A stretch of 64,000 nucleotides of DNA from Cordia subcordata (GCA_028554755.1 JAPTOF010000019.1:1684001-1748000); one strand, 5' to 3'. Shown: positions 23,125-34,889, numbered from the stretch's first letter. Notes: generated by a model from the sequence alone, not told the origin. Program-made: numbers and translations.

Positions 23125-23127
23125 TAA

Positions 23128-24202
23128 AAATTAATGCTACACTAACCGGAAGCGTAGCTAATGATTTTTGTTACATTTGAAAATGTAGTTAATATTTGTT
23201 ATACCTGAAACTGTAGTTACCTGTCTGGCTAAGCTTAATTATAAGTTGGTTTGATCAGCTTATTAGTCAAAAAAGAGAATTTATAAATTTGGCAACACAG
23301 CTTATAAGCACTTCTAGATGGCTTATAAGCTTAAAAAAAGAAAAACAAAAAAAAAAACACTAATCTACCAGCATTTTCTTGAAAGGCTTATAAGTTCATT
23401 AATCAACCCAATAAAAAGACCAATTTACCATTGAAAAAGCTCATCGGTCAAGCCTTATCAAAGTGCAACTAGAATGTTATTGCGTGTTCACTAAAAATCT
23501 TGTCAAAGTTAGTTAACATTTTACTTTCTATTATTCTCGTATTTCTTACACTGTTATATATCATTTTGAAATAATAATAAAATTCTGTTTAATTTATTCT
23601 CGTTTATCTCTGAAATTTCAGTTTGTATACTTACTACATTATTTCCAACAACATCAACATCATCAAGTTTCTAATAATAACGTGATCTTTTTTTTAATTT
23701 CAACTTTACTTTCCGCGTACTCCAAAGATTAAAATATATTAATACGCATACAGTCATTAAACTTTTGATATGTGTCGTTTTAAAGTCACACATCATATGC
23801 ATCGGACCACAGTGGGAGCCAAGGATGCATTGACCGTTCAACTTCCTGTGTCGCTAAATTTGACCAAAGGAGAAAAAAACAAGGAGGGGGGTAAGGACTT
23901 CCGTGATCCACATGGTATTTCTTTTTTTGCTCAGAAGGTAAATTTCATTAATGAAAGGAAATCTCCATCCATATGGTATTGACTTGGCCGACATGTGACG
24001 TCCTTGACTTTTGAAGCATGTGGTTGGTTTTTTTTTTTTTTTTTTTTGGGAGATTAGGATGTGGTTGGGCTTTTTTTTTTTTTTTTTGGCGGATTAGCAT
24101 GTGGTTGGGTTCTCCGGTTCTAACTTCAACCAGCAAACAATGCAAGTTTTTGAACAAAAAAACAAAAAAAGGGGAAAAGGCAAATTCTGAGTGTTGGGGT
24201 GT
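23128..24202. other. Intergenic, no gene seen
   Basis: AT-rich sequence with repeated GCTTATAAG motifs (about 23230-23460) and two T-run repeats beginning ATGTGGTTGG (24019-24110). No coding region is recognisable. Confidence 0.4.
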
Positions 24203-24204
24203 AA

Positions 24205-24324
24205 GAGGGTGTTTGGCTTTGCTTATTTTCAGTGCTTATAAGTATTTTAAAAAAAATATTTTTTTATATATTTTTTATTATTTAAATACTTATAAGCACC
24301 AAATAAGTAAAGCCAAACACCCTC
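24205..24324. mobile_element. Tourist MITE, GAGGGTGTTTGGCTTTG family, 120 bp
   Basis: Terminal inverted repeats GAGGGTGTTTGGCTTTGCTT and AAGTAAAGCCAAACACCCTC flanked by TAA on both sides (24202-24204, 24325-24327). Other copies lie at 41888-42006 and 45693-45812. Confidence 0.85.
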
Positions 24325-24342
24325 TAAGTGTCATGGCAACTT

Positions 24343-24576
24343 AGAGACTATTTGGATTGGTTTTTTTTATAGAAAAGTATTTTTTTCCTTTTAAAAATGA
24401 TTTTTATGATAAATATTTGGATTACATTTCAAAAAAAAACTGAAATTCTGAAAAGAAAAAAAAGGTTCTTTTTTAATTTTTTTAGAAACTAAAATTTTTT
24501 ATTTCTTAACAAAAAAATATTTTTTTGAAAAGTTTTAAAAAAATACTTTTGAAAAAAAAAATCCAAACAAGCTCTT
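24343..24576. mobile_element. Tourist-like MITE, GTTTGGATTG family
   Basis: Ends GAGACTATTTGGATTGG and ATCCAAACAAGCTCTT; long A and T runs inside. It lies 18 bases from the 120-bp Tourist MITE. Confidence 0.65.
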
Positions 24577-25039
24577 GAGCACGTAAAATCTACGATAATG
24601 ATCTCGTCCGAAAATCAACAAATGATTCGCAGGCAATTATTGGTGATATACTGATCTTATCCTTTAGTCTTTCTTTTATACATATATATCACTTCGGGTG
24701 GTCGTCGCTGCGGCTGTATTTTGCTATTTTCCAAATTATATATTAGTAGTATTAGTATCCTATATATTTAGTAACTTTATAATGACAAAACTTACTGACC
24801 TCAAAAAAAAAAAAAACAAACAAACAAAAAGAAACTTAATATTGACAAAAAGGTAGCGAGGCATTTCAGCAATAGAGTAACATTATAGAGACCTTGACAG
24901 GTTAGACAGTTTGTTTGCTTTTACGTGAAACGTTATCAACATATTCAGAAGATATCAACGACATATAGATATGAAGATTAATATGAACAATTAGCAAAAT
25001 TAGTAAGGAGATATTAGGAATAATCTATATATAATTTAA

Positions 25040-25970
25040 ATTTGTACAGATTGTAGCATAACGAAATATGTCATATCAGTTCTCATTTGTTTGTCAACTC
25101 AGTTAAAATTTGTTAGTAATATTATAAATTTAATTAATAATAATTTTAACATTATTTATTTTGAAGACCTTTGATCTCCCTACTATGTTGGGTATAAAAG
25201 TTAATGCATATGGCTTTTGAAACCCTTGAAGTGTCATCTTGAAGGTGACTTTTAAGTTGTAAGGTTAATGTAAAAAGGTTATGAGACCCTTAGAATACCT
25301 TACGTATGCTAGATTTTATGAGATGTCAATTCTTCCATCTATAAATAGTTACATTGTAAAAACTTCAAAACATACAAAAGAAAACGAAGTTTTTTTTTTT
25401 CATATATTGCTTCTCATAGTTTATAGGCTTGCATAGTTAAGAGAGTTTTAATACCGTTCTCATCAAAAAAAGGTAAAGCATTGTATTTTAGGAGGTTTGC
25501 ACAAGAAACTGTTAATATCACAACAGCGCATTAAAGTCTTAAAAAGATTGAATCTAACTCAAGGCTCAATTCTAATTTCCATTTGATATTTTCTCACTTT
25601 ATTTCTTATAAATATTTTCTTTTAATTTCTTGTAATTCATTTTATTTTGTACAAGTAATCTATATTACTCATATATTCAATTGGTTATCTTAATGTTAGT
25701 TTAATTTTTTAATATTACTGCATGTTTTGTTTTACACACAAGCCTACACATATAAAAAAAATTAATTATTTTTTATTTTTATTTATTCATAATTATCATG
25801 TTATTTACACACAAATTATATATATATATGTGTGTCTATATATATGTAATAATTTGTTATCTTTAATTAAAAATAAATAAACTCAATAAAAATTTAATAT
25901 TTTGCTATTAAAAATAAATTAACTCGTTTTTACACGCGGTGATGCAGGTGTAATATAAAAACACGAGTGA
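25040..25970. mobile_element. Block B-specific insertion, possible solo LTR
   Basis: Absent from block A (compare about 8150). It contains TGTTGGGTATAAAAG (25181), a TATA-like CTATAAATAG (25339) and a T-rich tail. The ends were not defined and no target duplication was found. LTR nature is a guess from the promoter-like layout. Confidence 0.35.
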
Positions 25971-27274
25971 CGATATTCAGACGAGACTTTTTGTACGTAA
26001 GATTAAATAGAATAAATAAATGATCATGCGATAATAATTGGTGGTATGTCTCTGCCAGAGGTAGAGACAGAGAATTTTATAACGTCTCAGTTGCGCATGA
26101 GAACTTTTATTTTATTCTGTATGTCAATCAATAATGTAGCTGGTAACGACTTTTTCCGGGCAAAATCTTTTTTCTTTCTACTTTTTAAACTTGACCATGA
26201 TAATTAATCTACACATGTTTCGTGCTACTAATAAAAAAAGGTTTTTATATATTTAAATTTTAAAAAATACAATTGATTGTGTAGTTAAGTATTAAAAAAT
26301 AAAAAGAATTTAAATAAATCACAATGAACCAAAAAAATAAATTTATAAATATATGCTAATTCTAGAAAGTAGAAATGATATGCTCTTTTTAAAAATTTAA
26401 GTAGTAATATGTTATTTTATGATTTATTTTGATTTAATTAAATTTGATAGTTTTTAATACTTAAACCACACAGTTAATTTATGTTTTTTCAAATTTTAAG
26501 TACATATGAATTTTTTAATATCTAAGAACAAAAAAAATATGTAAGTTAATTTATATTACCATAGTCACAAAAAATATCCAAAATTTATATACGTGCACAT
26601 TATGTAGTCCATTATTTTTCACTTTCTCTCTTAAATTTGTGTGTGTCATTTCTTCATGCTTATATGAGTATATAGAGAGAGAGAGAGATCAACACTAGCT
26701 ACTTGTTCAAAAGACAGGTAGAAATTGAGACATCAAAATTTGACTTTATACTGGTTAAGTGCTGAACAAGCTTAGATCTCTTATCTATGACATAATCACT
26801 TGATTTTTTGCCTTTCACTCTCACCAAGAAACATTTGATCTCCAGTGTCCAAGGAAATAAGTAACCAAGGAGTTCTGAGTCAAAATTGGCCGATTAAATG
26901 GCGTATTTTTAATTTTTATTTTTTTATTATCGTTATGTGATTGAACATTATCTCCTCATTTTTGGGATAAAAATGAGTGGGTTTAGCTCATGGCCCAGAA
27001 GCCTCATCTTGCGAAGCACAAGGAATTTGATTACCTGAGGCAAAGTCAGACAAAAAATATTAGTTTTATATTTAAGGATGGTCATTGCATGCATTTGGAA
27101 GTGTGAAAAGTTATTCTCCCCGAATATATGGTGGTTATATATTCAAATCCGTTTCTGCCTCTCCAAATTAATTTAAGATTGACGAGGAATATATTATTTA
27201 TATGATTAATAACTATATCGTATTTTAACAGTAATGTATATAAATATATGATCTTTATGAGTCTCACACCTATA

Positions 27275-28110
27275 GTGGATGTAAGAACATTTTTAAGATA
27301 AATAATATTTTTAAATAATTATTTTTGCACCTGTTTCATTTGAAAAAGCACCTATTTACTCAAAGTTTGCATATGTTCATATAACAAGGTGTTTATTCAA
27401 TCGAGACTTGCATCTTTTAATTTAGAAAGGTGTTTATTCACTCAAAAGATATAACCATTTAAATATACTAGCTTTAGCTCTATATAAAGAGGTTTTCACT
27501 ATTGGAAAAACAACCTTATTAATGTTCTACTCACTCACACTTCTAAAAATACATAATATTTTTAAGGCTAATTTTTGTCAAGTGCGGGACAAATTGGAAT
27601 AACTTCATTGTATTTGTAAGATCTGGCTATTATTTTAATGGTACCGCCTAAGGAATATGGGAAAACCTACCTTATTTTTTGTCTTGCCTATTTTTTTTTT
27701 TTAGTTCTGCCTTATTTGTACGCAGTCATAATTGTAGATGCCATATTGTGTTGTTTCTGTGTCCTATAAATAGATACTTAACTTATTGTAATAGGTGTGA
27801 AAGAGAAAAAAGAGACGTGAGGCAATTAGCAGATAGCGATTAAAGTTAGAACGAGAGTCCATCTTATATTTATTATCGACGTTTATTTTGCTCATGGAGT
27901 ACATGTAGGTCGAACAACGTAATTGCATATCTTGAATTTCTCATTTATTTTGTCTCGTTTACACCATGATTTTCCCAATAGTATCCTAAAGAGATTTCGC
28001 AGTAACTCTCTTGCATGGTTGGGGGAAAATATTCTTAAAGAAAGTGATATTGTTACACAACTTTTTAAGTCAAAAATTAAAATTATAATAATTCAAAACC
28101 CAAATTTCTA
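27275..28110. mobile_element. Block B-specific insertion with LTR-like parts
   Basis: Block A reads straight across this point (about 9450-9455). The right part (about 27580-27980) has a CTATAAATAG promoter box at 27767 and, before its end, GGTCGAACAACGTAATTG and a T-rich tail. That is the same arrangement as in the Copia LTRs of this window (GCCGAACCACGTAATTC). It may be one or two nested solo LTRs; the borders are uncertain. Confidence 0.4.
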
Positions 28111-28775
28111 ACAATGTAATTATTCTGTGCATATATTATGCACTAGTACACATTTAGATACGACTTAAAAACATATCTTGACCAAACTCATTTTTATCTT
28201 CAAACTAATTTCTCCATAAAATGTTTTCATTTTAGTCTAGTTTTTATATCTACAGTGAATTCAAGTTTGGCGAAGTATTTTGATATTTGCCTCTCTTGAT
28301 AAAGATGGTTTTAGTGAAATAGTTAAAGAGTAAAAAAAGGCTCTGATTTTATTTTAAAAAAGGATATTTCCATCTTTTAATTTTCAAATTTTGATGGATA
28401 GATGTTAATTGACAGAAGAACTTTTTAAAAGTTAAGAATTGATATGCAACTTTCATAAAATATAGAGGCTAACATGCGTTTTACTCTCTAATGATGTAAA
28501 GATAATATTGCTAAGTTTCACATGATCTGATACTTAAAAAGGGAGAAGAAATGTGAAAGAACTAGCATAAGAAATTTATGTTCTCGTATTGCATGCACGC
28601 CGGCAATGCACTTCCGATTAGACAGTTAATGAATGATCCGTCGTTCGTTCATAAAGTCTCCGCCTCAAGGCCGGTGGCGGTGCTGTTACAGGATCTCCCA
28701 CTCCAGTCAATTAAACTGTCAAGTATGATGTCTGTCGACTTTGATATCTAACACACCATTCTACCTCCCAAAATT

Positions 28776-29038
28776 GAATAAATTGCACAGAACCCTCTAA
28801 TTCTATAGTATATCATAATTGCATGTTATTTACCGATAATTTGAAAATAGGCATGGACACCCTTTTAGACGATATAAGTGCTGCACATTTTGAGCATTAC
28901 AAGGAGGTCTCATGCCTTTTTCTTGAAATATTTGTGCTATACATTTTTAGACCATATGGGGGTCTCTCGCTTATTTTAAAACTATAAAAGACAGCATGCA
29001 CTTATACTAAATGTTAGGGAGTTCCGTGCAATTTACCC
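28776..29038. mobile_element. Mutator-like MITE, 263 bp, with empty site
   Basis: Terminal inverted repeats GAATAAATTGCACAGAACC and GGAGTTCCGTGCAATTTACCC. The flanks TCCCAAAATT (28766-28775) and TACCAAAATT (29039-29048) form an imperfect 9-10 base target duplication. Block A has the uninterrupted site GACCAAAATTTGCTC (10144-10158). Confidence 0.7.
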
Positions 29039-29379
29039 TACCAAAATTTGCTCAACGAAGTCCACGTCTAGATTTTCTAAATTAATTTAGTGTAGTCAGT
29101 CTTCCCTATCTCATGGTCGTGAAATTTCGCGCGTCTATATTATTGATATCCAAATTGAGATTTGGAAAAGGTTGTTGAAGATTTCTTTCATAATTTTCAT
29201 CTAGATGGCACGACTGTACGAGACTTGGCAACGTAAGAGCTCTTGTAACAACTAGTCTTGTTTCAAAGTTGCCAATATGGATTATATGAGAATTAGCACT
29301 TCGTAAGATGATTATTAAATTGAAGATGCATGGTTGGAACCGCCGTTGATCAGTTTCAATATGCTTTCTGGTCCAATTG

Positions 29380-29575
29380 CTCTCTCTCTCTCTTTCTCTA
29401 TATTTATATATGTGTGTGTATAAACATATATATATGTATGTATGCTCTTAATTTATTGATCTTTCTTGCATTTTGGCTTTGTTTTCAAGTACGTTCCACA
29501 TACATATATATACGTATATATATACATGTATTTTACATATGTATATATACGTATTTATATATGTATATATCGGAC
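29380..29575. repeat. CT and TA/TG microsatellites
   Basis: CTCTCTCTCT followed by several TATATATG and ACGTATATAT runs. There is no gene content. Confidence 0.8.
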
Positions 29576-29629
29576 TTTTGCCAAAAGTTGATGGTTGTTA
29601 AATTCTTAATTGATATTAATGACATTCCT

Positions 29630-29927
29630 CTCTGGCAGCTGTAAAAAACTCTAACCCCTCAAGAAAAGCCAATTCCAAACTGGCCCAAATTCTATAATTT
29701 CTCCATGTCTTTTCATTTTCTCACACGAGGGGTGGAATTGGCTTTTCTTTAAGAAAAGCCAATTCCAAACTGGCCCAAATTCTATAATTTCTCCATGTCT
29801 TTTCATTTTCTCACACGAGGGGTGGAATTGGCTTTTCTCCAATTCCAAACTGGCCCAAATTCTATAATTTCTCCATGTGTTTTCTTTTTCTCACACGAGG
29901 GGTTAGAGTTTTTTACAGCTGCCAGAG
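29630..29927. mobile_element. Foldback element with internal tandem repeats
   Basis: Perfect 31-base inverted ends: left 29630-29660 (starts CTCTGGCAGCTG), right 29897-29927 (ends CAGCTGCCAGAG). Between them are three tandem units, with the word AATTCCAAACTGGCCC at 29671, 29761 and 29841. Adjacent units are joined by the palindrome AATTGGCTTTTCTT/T/AAGAAAAGCCAATT. It has no coding sequence. The transposon family is not identified. Confidence 0.75.
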
Positions 29928-29929
29928 TT

Positions 29930-30127
29930 TTTTTTTTTTTTTTAAAAAAAAGTTATACTAAATTTGCAATAACTATTTGATTTGGCTTCTAAAAAAATGA
30001 AATTTTGAAAAAAGTTCAAATACAATTTTTTTTTAGAAGTCAGAATTTTCAGCTTCTCAAAAAAAACTGTTTTTCAAATGTTATTAAAAAAAATACTTTT
30101 AAAAAAAGCTAATCCAAACGAACCCTT
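29930..30127. mobile_element. Tourist-like MITE, GTTTGGATTG family, left-truncated
   Basis: Has the family core (CAATAACTATTTGATTTGGC, AGCTTCTCAAAAAAA) and right end AATCCAAACGAACCC. The left end is replaced by a T run next to the foldback element. Confidence 0.6.
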
Positions 30128-30316
30128 TTTCGTGTTGTTTGTTTTGAACTCACACTAAAAAAAATAAATAAAAAAAAATTAACTAAGACATTCGTGGCAT
30201 AAAATATATGAAAAGATACTAAAAAAGACAAGAAATATCCTCACATATAAAAATGACCAGATGAGAAAAGGCATGTTAAACATATATCACGACAGTAATG
30301 TTATTTTAAGCACCAA

Positions 30317-30527
30317 AAACCCAGCTAGCTTTTGGAGACCAATTGGGACAGCGCGTACAGGATGAACCATTAATTGCAAAGCAATACCAGCTTCCTCCTC
30401 CATGTTCAATTCTTCAGGTGTAATAATATCACCTTCAAGCTTCAATTAGTAAAATATGATTACTGGACCAATCTTTAATACCAACGGCAGACCAGGACAT
30501 ATTATTCTTCCAGAATCGAAAGGACGG
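30317..30527 (-). pseudogene. CYP76 relic, end of exon 2 only
   Basis: On the minus strand it reads PFDSGR, IICPGLPL, LKIGP, then KLEGDIITPEELNMEEEAGI and VHPVRAVPIGL. This matches the last 75 or so residues of the neighbouring CYP76 proteins from the haem loop on. Damage includes an in-frame stop before KLEGD, small in-frame insertions (an extra ATT in GDIIT) and loss of the stop codon (CTCCAA for CTCTAA). The rest of the gene is absent upstream. Downstream flank 30180-30310 matches that of the intact gene, placing the relic as the duplicate of the gene at 20666-22527. Confidence 0.85.
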
Positions 30528-32375
30528 CGGAGGAGGTATAGGCTAGAGCCTAGATGTGATCTTATGTATTAGACAACTTTGGCTAGAGCCTAGATGTGAT
30601 CTTATGTATTAGACAACTTTTCACTTGATGTAAGATTTGAAGATTCTTTTACAATATTATAACATTATAAGTTAACGATTGTAAACTATTTAAATTTACA
30701 GTTTTCAAGTCCACGGGGTATCATATGGGTCTGCAAGGGATAAAATAAACTAATAAGAGCTGAAGAGCATCTAACATATGAGTATTTGTAATGAAAGAAA
30801 ACGGAGACAATCAAAGGGAAGAAAAAGGAAACGCAGCAGAAAGACAGTTGGAACACGATGACAAAGCAAATTCTGAAGTTCCGAGGAATATGAGGAGCAC
30901 TTCTGGGTTTGGCGCAAAACATTTGAATCCATTAACGGCGGACGCGTATTACCCAAAATGAAGCCCAGCAATATCCCAAATAGCCCAATATTCTGAGGTA
31001 GTCAATCAGGCGATCTCAGCATTCTAGGCCGGACCCAGTTTCTAATTCAATTTTAATGCTTGTGAATGGATCGGGGTTGCACTTATCAGTCCGAACATTT
31101 TTTTCATAAATACTTATTACAATTATCATAACGTATGAATTATTTTAAATTGTTTGAATTAGTTCTTATTTAAAAATGCTAAGTTGAAAAGATAAATACA
31201 TATTGTTTATTCTTTTTGAATTTGTACTGCTGTTCTTACCTTTTGAAAATAAATATCGATTATATTATTAAGTATTTAAGTGACGTGTACACTTACATTA
31301 ACTAAATGAGCCACTACTAGATGATCTATCAATTAATAAATATAAAATATCAGCTTTTAAATACCATAAAGTAAGCACCTTTTGAGTTTGAATTGCAAAT
31401 AATGTAGCAATTATTTGATAAAATTCAATCAGACTTTCTCTATCATATTGTTACAAAAAAAAATTGAGTAATAAATGATTAACTTTTAAGACTTACTTAC
31501 ATTTGGATTAATTTTATTCTTCTTTTTCTCTTGTAATTTATATATAAAATCCTTCATTCAAAATTTGGCCAATCGAAATCACTTAATTAATGGAAATATA
31601 AAGGTAAATGGTAATAGCTACCGCCAATTCCTTCAAGAAAGCTTCAAGAATAGAGACACCAAAGCATAGAACAAATATATATATATATATATATATATAC
31701 ATATGATGGACAGGAACTTTGGCAACTCCAAAGCTTTATCCAAAAATTCCTTTTTGGTTTCAATTTTCTCTAGTAAGGCAAGTTGTCTGCTTCGGATAGG
31801 TTGGTATAGAGATCAGATTTTCATATTTCTCAACGTCTTGTTTGAACCTGATAATATCCTTAATTCAATTAACCTTTAACATGACCCATTAATTAAAATA
31901 TAAATATGTAGCAATTGGAGAATATATTTTCTTATTGAAAGGCAACTGTATATGATGTAAGATTTAATATGAGTACAATAATATTCATAATAGCATTGTC
32001 GACTGCGTGGATACATAATATATATGAGAGTAGATGAGTTCTTACGTACTTTTGGGCCATGGCTCCACTCCTGCATCTTATAATAGAGAGATTTCCTAAA
32101 AGAAAACAAAAAGATATCATTCTCATTCCAGGTAATAAGAAAGAGTTTTAAAAAAAAAAAAAGAAAGAAAGAAAAAAGTTGCGCTCCCTGGTTGGATTTG
32201 GACGGCACATCACGTCAAACTCTTTCGTTTTCATATGATTATTATATTATTACATGCATGGCAGAATACGTCCAATCAATAACATCGAGGAGCATTCAAG
32301 AGCTTTAGTATTTATGCCCACTCTTTTGGCTTAGCTGAGAAAAGAATTGAATTGGTAAAGCCAGAAAACATAGAT
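30528..32375. other. Intergenic, no gene seen
   Basis: Contains two direct copies of a 40-base unit GGCTAGAGCCTAGATGTGAT... (30541-30620), a TA microsatellite at about 31676-31699 and AT-rich sequence. The part just before 32376 is the promoter and leader of the esterase gene; no clear TATA box was picked. Confidence 0.45.
30541..30620. repeat. 40-base tandem duplication
   Basis: Two identical adjacent units beginning GGCTAGAGCCTAGATGTGAT, at the broken upstream edge of the CYP76 relic. They may mark the breakpoint that removed the rest of that gene. Confidence 0.8.
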
Positions 32376-33605
32376 ATGCAGCAAAAGCATTTCATCTTTG
32401 TGCATGGCTCATGCCATGGAGCTTGGAGCTGGTATAAGGTTAAGCCGCGGTTGGAGGCCGCAGGTCACAAGGTCACCGCGGTTAACCTATCAGCCTCCGG
32501 CATCAACACCAGAAAGATAGAGGAAGTTGTTACACTCTACGACTATAGCCTCCCATTGCTGGATGTGATGGCATCAATCCCTGCAGATGAAAAGGTCATA
32601 ATAGAGGCTACAGATTTAAATTCTCTGTTGTTCACATAAACTCAGATAAATACTCTTATGTATTCTCTAACATACAATTGAATGCAATAAAAACAAAATG
32701 GAAAATCTTTTCTTCTCTTATCTTTCAGGTGATACTAGTAGGGCACAGCTTTGGAGGCTTAAGCCTGGCCCTTGCCATGGACAAGTACCCAGAGAATGTC
32801 TCGATTGCTGTTTTCGTGGCAGCATTCATGCCCGATTCTCAAAACCCGCCCAACTACGTTGTACAAAAGGTTGCTACCTATATATACTCGCAATTTTCTA
32901 CCTATATATACTCGCAATTTTCCTTTCTCAAATTTTGATAAAATGACAAAAAGATTATTGAAAACTACTATCCTTTTCCCCCCCGAGGGACATTTTGGGA
33001 TTATAAAAAATTGCAATTCTAAGTGTGCTAATATATAAACATGTATTGTTATTGGAAAGATGTACGAGAAATTCCCGGTTCACAACTACATGGATAGCCA
33101 GTCTATTCCTTACGGTAGCCCGGACAAACCTCGGATGTCCAAGTTATTCGGACCCAAGTTCTTATCATCCAAACTCTATCAACTATGCTCTGCAGAAGTA
33201 AGCCTTCTATTTCTTCGTTTTTTTTTTTTTTCTTTTTCTTTTTCCGCAGAATGCAACTAAAATGACTTGGATATTTTTCTAGTTTTTGTATTAGTTATTA
33301 TTATCATTTTGCCTTTTGGCTAGGATATTGCTTTGGCCAAAACGTTGGTCAGACCAACTCCAACACTCGACGAGGGCTACGGATCTAATTTCTCAAAGGA
33401 AGGCTACGGATCTGTTAACAAAGTATATATCGTATGCGGTGAGGATAAAGCCATACCAGAAAGCTTTCAGCGCTGGCAAATTGAAAATGCTGGCGGAGCC
33501 ACAGAAGTGAAGGAGATAAAAGATGCAGATCACATGCCTATGTTTTCGAAGCCCCAAGAGTTGTGCCAATGTCTCCTGGAGATTGCTGATAAATACCATG
33601 TTTAG
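32376..33605 (+). CDS. MES-type methylesterase / alpha-beta hydrolase
   Basis: Four exons, 32376-32594, 32729-32869, 33060-33197 and 33324-33605, encode 259 aa. All introns are phase 0 with GT and AG ends. The start [20 protein letters not shown] is the usual MES beginning with the oxyanion-loop HG; an upstream in-frame TTG is not used. The catalytic Ser is in VGHSFGG (about residue 80), with the acid probably in CGEDKAIP and the His in [11 protein letters not shown]. The length is that of plant MES and hydroxynitrile-lyase proteins (about 260). From family knowledge these cytosolic enzymes hydrolyse methyl salicylate, jasmonate or IAA, or polyneuridine aldehyde in alkaloid synthesis; sequence alone does not say which. 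All three catalytic positions are present, so it is likely active. Confidence 0.93.
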
Positions 33606-33683
33606 CTTTACTCTTTGTTGGCAATCTCAATCCTATGGCGCTGCAATAATTTTTGCCACTTTTTTCGCTGCATAGCAAATATG

Positions 33684-33689
33684 AATAAA
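33684..33689 (+). terminator. Poly(A) signal of the MES-type gene
   Basis: AATAAA lies 79 bases after the stop codon in AT-rich sequence. Confidence 0.4.
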
Positions 33690-34249
33690 ATGAAGCAAAT
33701 TGAGTCAGGCTCAGAAACTGGATTTTCTAGTTTATTATTTTGAAACAAATACAAAGGCATTCGGCATACACCCACAAATGGCTTCTAAATGTTTTTGCGG
33801 AAATGGCTTTTAAACGTTACCTAAGTTTGGCGACCAGTGTTTCTGATCAGTTCCCACCCCACCATGGAGGGCAAACGAGAGACTGACAAAGCTAATCCCA
33901 AAAGCTAACAATCCAATCAATCGAGCAGAGCTAGAGCTGAAACGAGACTGCCAGAAAGTATTCTGGCATAAGTCTTTAAAGCATCTAGATAAAATAACAA
34001 AGCATCCACTGGCCATGCTTAACTCTGCTTGTGTCAAGAGTTTACCTTTCACATGCCAGTCCCAAGCCGAGAAGGAGGATAGCATTAGAAGTCAACAGCC
34101 AGCAGAAATGTCAGATTCTTCTTATGGGCTTGAGTTGGAACAAGAGCTTGGCTTGGTTCACGACTATTTGCAGGAGGAATTGATATCACATTGACCTTCA
34201 TCAACCATCAAACTTGTGGAGAAGCCTTGGACACTCCTAGTCAAATGTC
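33690..34249. other. Intergenic, no gene seen
   Basis: A less AT-rich stretch of unknown nature (33830-34090) has a 91-codon open frame on the minus strand, but nothing in it is recognisable. Confidence 0.35.
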
Positions 34250-34889
34250 GGATAATTTTTATTTTTAACCTTATTTTTTTAAATACTTTCAAAAGTAACT
34301 CAATTTTTTAAAGGGTTTACAAAAATAAACTTTTCGAACTTTCGAAATTCGAATTCGAACTCTAAAAATTTGAATTCGAACTTCAAAAGTTCGATTACTT
34401 TTTTTACCCCTGCTCAAAAAAATAATAATTTCAAACAAAAAAATACGATTTCGAACTTTCAAAGTTCGAAAGGTGGCTTATTTCAAAAGGTGATCGCAGA
34501 TCAGGTTTTGCTGAGTTTAATTGGTTGACTTGCCCTTGTGTTTGGAGTTTGTTTGTTTGCTTACATATAATTTGTTGTTCCAATATATTGCAATAATACT
34601 TATTATTCATATCTTGCCTATATATTGCAATAATATTTGTTAGATTTTAAGTAAAGTTTCTGCCTGGGTTTGAACTTCGAAAGTTCGAAATCGTATTTTT
34701 TGTTTGAAAAAAATATATTTTTTTTGAACGGGGGCAAAAAAATAATCGGACTTTTGAAGTTCGAATTCAAATTTTTGGAGTTCGAATTCGAATTTCGAAT
34801 GTTCGAAAAATCTATTTTTGCAAATCCTTTAAAAATTAGGTTAATTTTAAAAGCATTTAAAAAAATAAGGTTAAAAATAAAAATTACCC
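34250..34889. mobile_element. Mutator-like element with long inverted repeats, 640 bp
   Basis: The element is bounded by an exact 10-base direct repeat GTCAAATGTC (34240-34249, 34890-34899). Its terminal inverted repeats are about 220 bases each, starting GGATAATTTTTATTTTTAAC on the left and GGGTAATTTTTATTTTTAAC on the reverse of the right. They contain many TTCGAA words (CGAACTTTCGAA, GAATTCGAA). The 190-base centre has a short duplicated phrase, CTATATATTGCAATAATA and CAATATATTGCAATAATA. Long TIRs and 9-10 base target duplications are typical of Mutator-like elements. No transposase is present. Confidence 0.8.

Larger units (their letters stand above)
24716..30310. repeat. Duplication block B
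   Basis: Aligns in order with block A. Examples: GAGTAACATTATAGAGACC at about 24877 and 4002; CATATTCAGAAGATATCA at about 24941 and 8068; GGATGGTCATTG at about 27077 and 9193; GCATGCACGCCGGC at about 28592 and 9977; GGATTATATGAGAA at about 29279 and 12670. It carries no intact gene. It is shorter than block A because it lacks both Copia elements and the Helitron. Confidence 0.75.

Noticed and set aside
33810..34085. 91-codon minus-strand open frame between the esterase and the LINS1-like gene
   Set aside because: No domain, signal or repeat recognised; length is within chance. Listed only as intergenic.
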